Part shown: one piece after another, positions 22,101-23,018 of the stretch | How positions within the stretch are numbered: the first letter of the stretch is position 1 | Layout: each line of letters starts with the position of its first letter | Assembly: GCA_963617205.1 (NCBI GenBank) | Contig: CAVEOA010000029.1 | Span: 1-23,018, forward strand | Direction of reading: 5' to 3' | Length of the DNA stretch: 23,018 nt | From: UBA11524 sp963617205 | Lineage (GTDB): Bacteria > Bacillota > Clostridia > Christensenellales > Aristaeellaceae | Notes under the pieces: generated by a model | What the model was told of the DNA's origin: nothing | Seen by the model: only the letters and a program-made list of their open reading frames with translations | The model's database searches: none | Program-made: the position numbers and the translations under genes

Positions 22101-23018
22101 CGGAAGCATACTTGATTTGGTTTGCATAGTTGTGTTGTGGCAAACTATATAAAGAAGCCACATTGCCAAACTTCTATGGAAATGTGCACTGCGAAGGGGT
22201 TCGGGGGCGACCGCAAAGCCCCCGAAAAGTCGCAAACAGAAACAAGTTTGCTTTTGTTTTCATTTCCACAGTTGAGTTGTGACTTGCTTCAAGGGGGCTT
22301 TCCGGTCGCCCCCTTGACCCCTTCGGCTTTCCCATGGTTGACTTGCAATGATACTTAAAAAAACATAACTAAACCACCATGGGAATGTGCACTGCGAAGG
22401 GGTTCGGGGGGGCGACCGCAAAGTCCCCGAAATAGCCACATTGCAAAACCGCTATGGAAAAGCGCACTGCGAAGGGGTTCGGGGGCGACCGCAAAGCCCC
22501 CGAAAAGTCGCAAACAGAAACAAGTTTGCTTTTGTTTTCATTTCCACAGTTGAGTTGTGACTTGCTTCAAGGGGGCTTTCCGGTCGCCCCCTTGACCCCT
22601 TCGGCTTTCCCATGGTTGACTTGCAATGATACTTAAAAAAACATAACTAAACCACCATGGGAATGTGCACTGCGAAGGGGTTCGGGGGGGCGACCGCAAA
22701 GTCCCCGAAATAGCCACATTGCAAAACCGCTATGGAAAAGCGCACTGCGAAGGGGTTCGGGGGCGACCGCAAAGCCCCCGAAAAGTCGCAAACAGAAACA
22801 AGTTTGCTTTTGTTTTCATTTCCACAGTTGAGTTGTGACTTGCTTCAAGGGGGCTTTCCGGTCGCCCCCTTGACCCCTTCGGAAGCATACTTGGTTTGGT
22901 TTGCATAGTTGTGTTGTGGCAAACTATATAAAGAAGCCACTTTGCCAAACTTCTATGGAAATATGCACTGCGAAGGGGTTCGGGGGCGACCGCAAAGCCC
23001 CCGAAATAGTCCCATTAC
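22099..23018. repeat. Higher-order array of opposed hairpin repeats with 278-bp period, running off the window
   Basis: From 22231 a 278-bp unit repeats: CGCAAACAGAAACAAGTTTG starts at 22231, 22509 and 22787. The first two units look identical. Each holds a forward hairpin (first at 22290-22316, CAAGGGGGC with GCCCCCTTG) and two reverse hairpins (TTCGGGGG... with CCCCGAA). The flanking start (TTCGGAAGCATACTTG at 22099) reappears at 22878, 779 bp later, with the same following TGTGGCAAACTATATAAAG. So the array has a nested period and continues past the right edge. I see no gene in this stretch. Confidence 0.9.

Noticed and set aside
22099..23018. Insertion sequence or integron-like array
   Set aside because: There is no transposase or integrase coding region and no gene cassette between the repeats; only non-coding copies were found.

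Overview
The window looks like chromosomal DNA from a high-GC, low-copy-signal Firmicute of the class Clostridia, probably a gut anaerobe. Supporting signs are strong AGGAGG-type ribosome binding sites, sigma-A-like promoters with 17-18 bp spacers, an ECF-type vitamin transporter subunit next to type III pantothenate kinase (coaX), an FMN-binding protein / ApbE / NusG-domain-II cluster, and a UPF0340 (YwlG-like) protein. I cannot assign a genus. I see no rRNA, tRNA, CRISPR array, prophage or transposase gene.

Layout from left to right: a sugar isomerase of the L-fucose/L-arabinose isomerase family (+, 307-1791) converges on a two-gene minus-strand unit, a DUF2974 alpha/beta-hydrolase-like protein followed by UPF0340, with a bidirectional terminator between them. 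A repeat-filled gap (3588-4053) separates these from ftsK/spoIIIE (-, 4055-7231). A second, tandem repeat array (7298-8055) lies between ftsK and a secreted DUF3298-like protein (-, 8070-9302). A short alanyl-tRNA synthetase-like gene (-, 9446-11242) and a GH43 glycosidase (+, 11626-12978) diverge from a shared region that carries two more repeat copies. The minus-strand operon NusG-domain-II protein, apbE, six-domain FMN-binding protein (16709 down to 13044) follows. It encodes an extracytoplasmic flavoprotein together with the lipoprotein enzyme that attaches FMN to it. Divergent from it is a plus-strand series: ECF S component (probably pantothenate), coaX, hom (homoserine dehydrogenase), aroB (3-dehydroquinate synthase) and an AraC-type regulator, ending at a strong terminator. 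The final 0.9 kb is a higher-order repeat array that runs off the window.

The most unusual content is non-coding. One repeat family fills almost every long intergenic gap. Its core is a hairpin with arms GGGGGC/GCCCCC, a 9-nt loop TTT[GC]CG[GC]TC, and outer base pairs that covary between copies (CAA/TTG, TTT/AAA, TTC/GAA). A degenerate copy between the ECF gene and coaX keeps pairing through G-U wobbles. The copies occur singly, as tandem 71/89-bp units, and as 278-bp units of opposed copies. The best protein-level finding is the FMN-binding protein, whose last four domains are near-identical tandem duplications, which suggests a recently expanded multi-flavin electron carrier.
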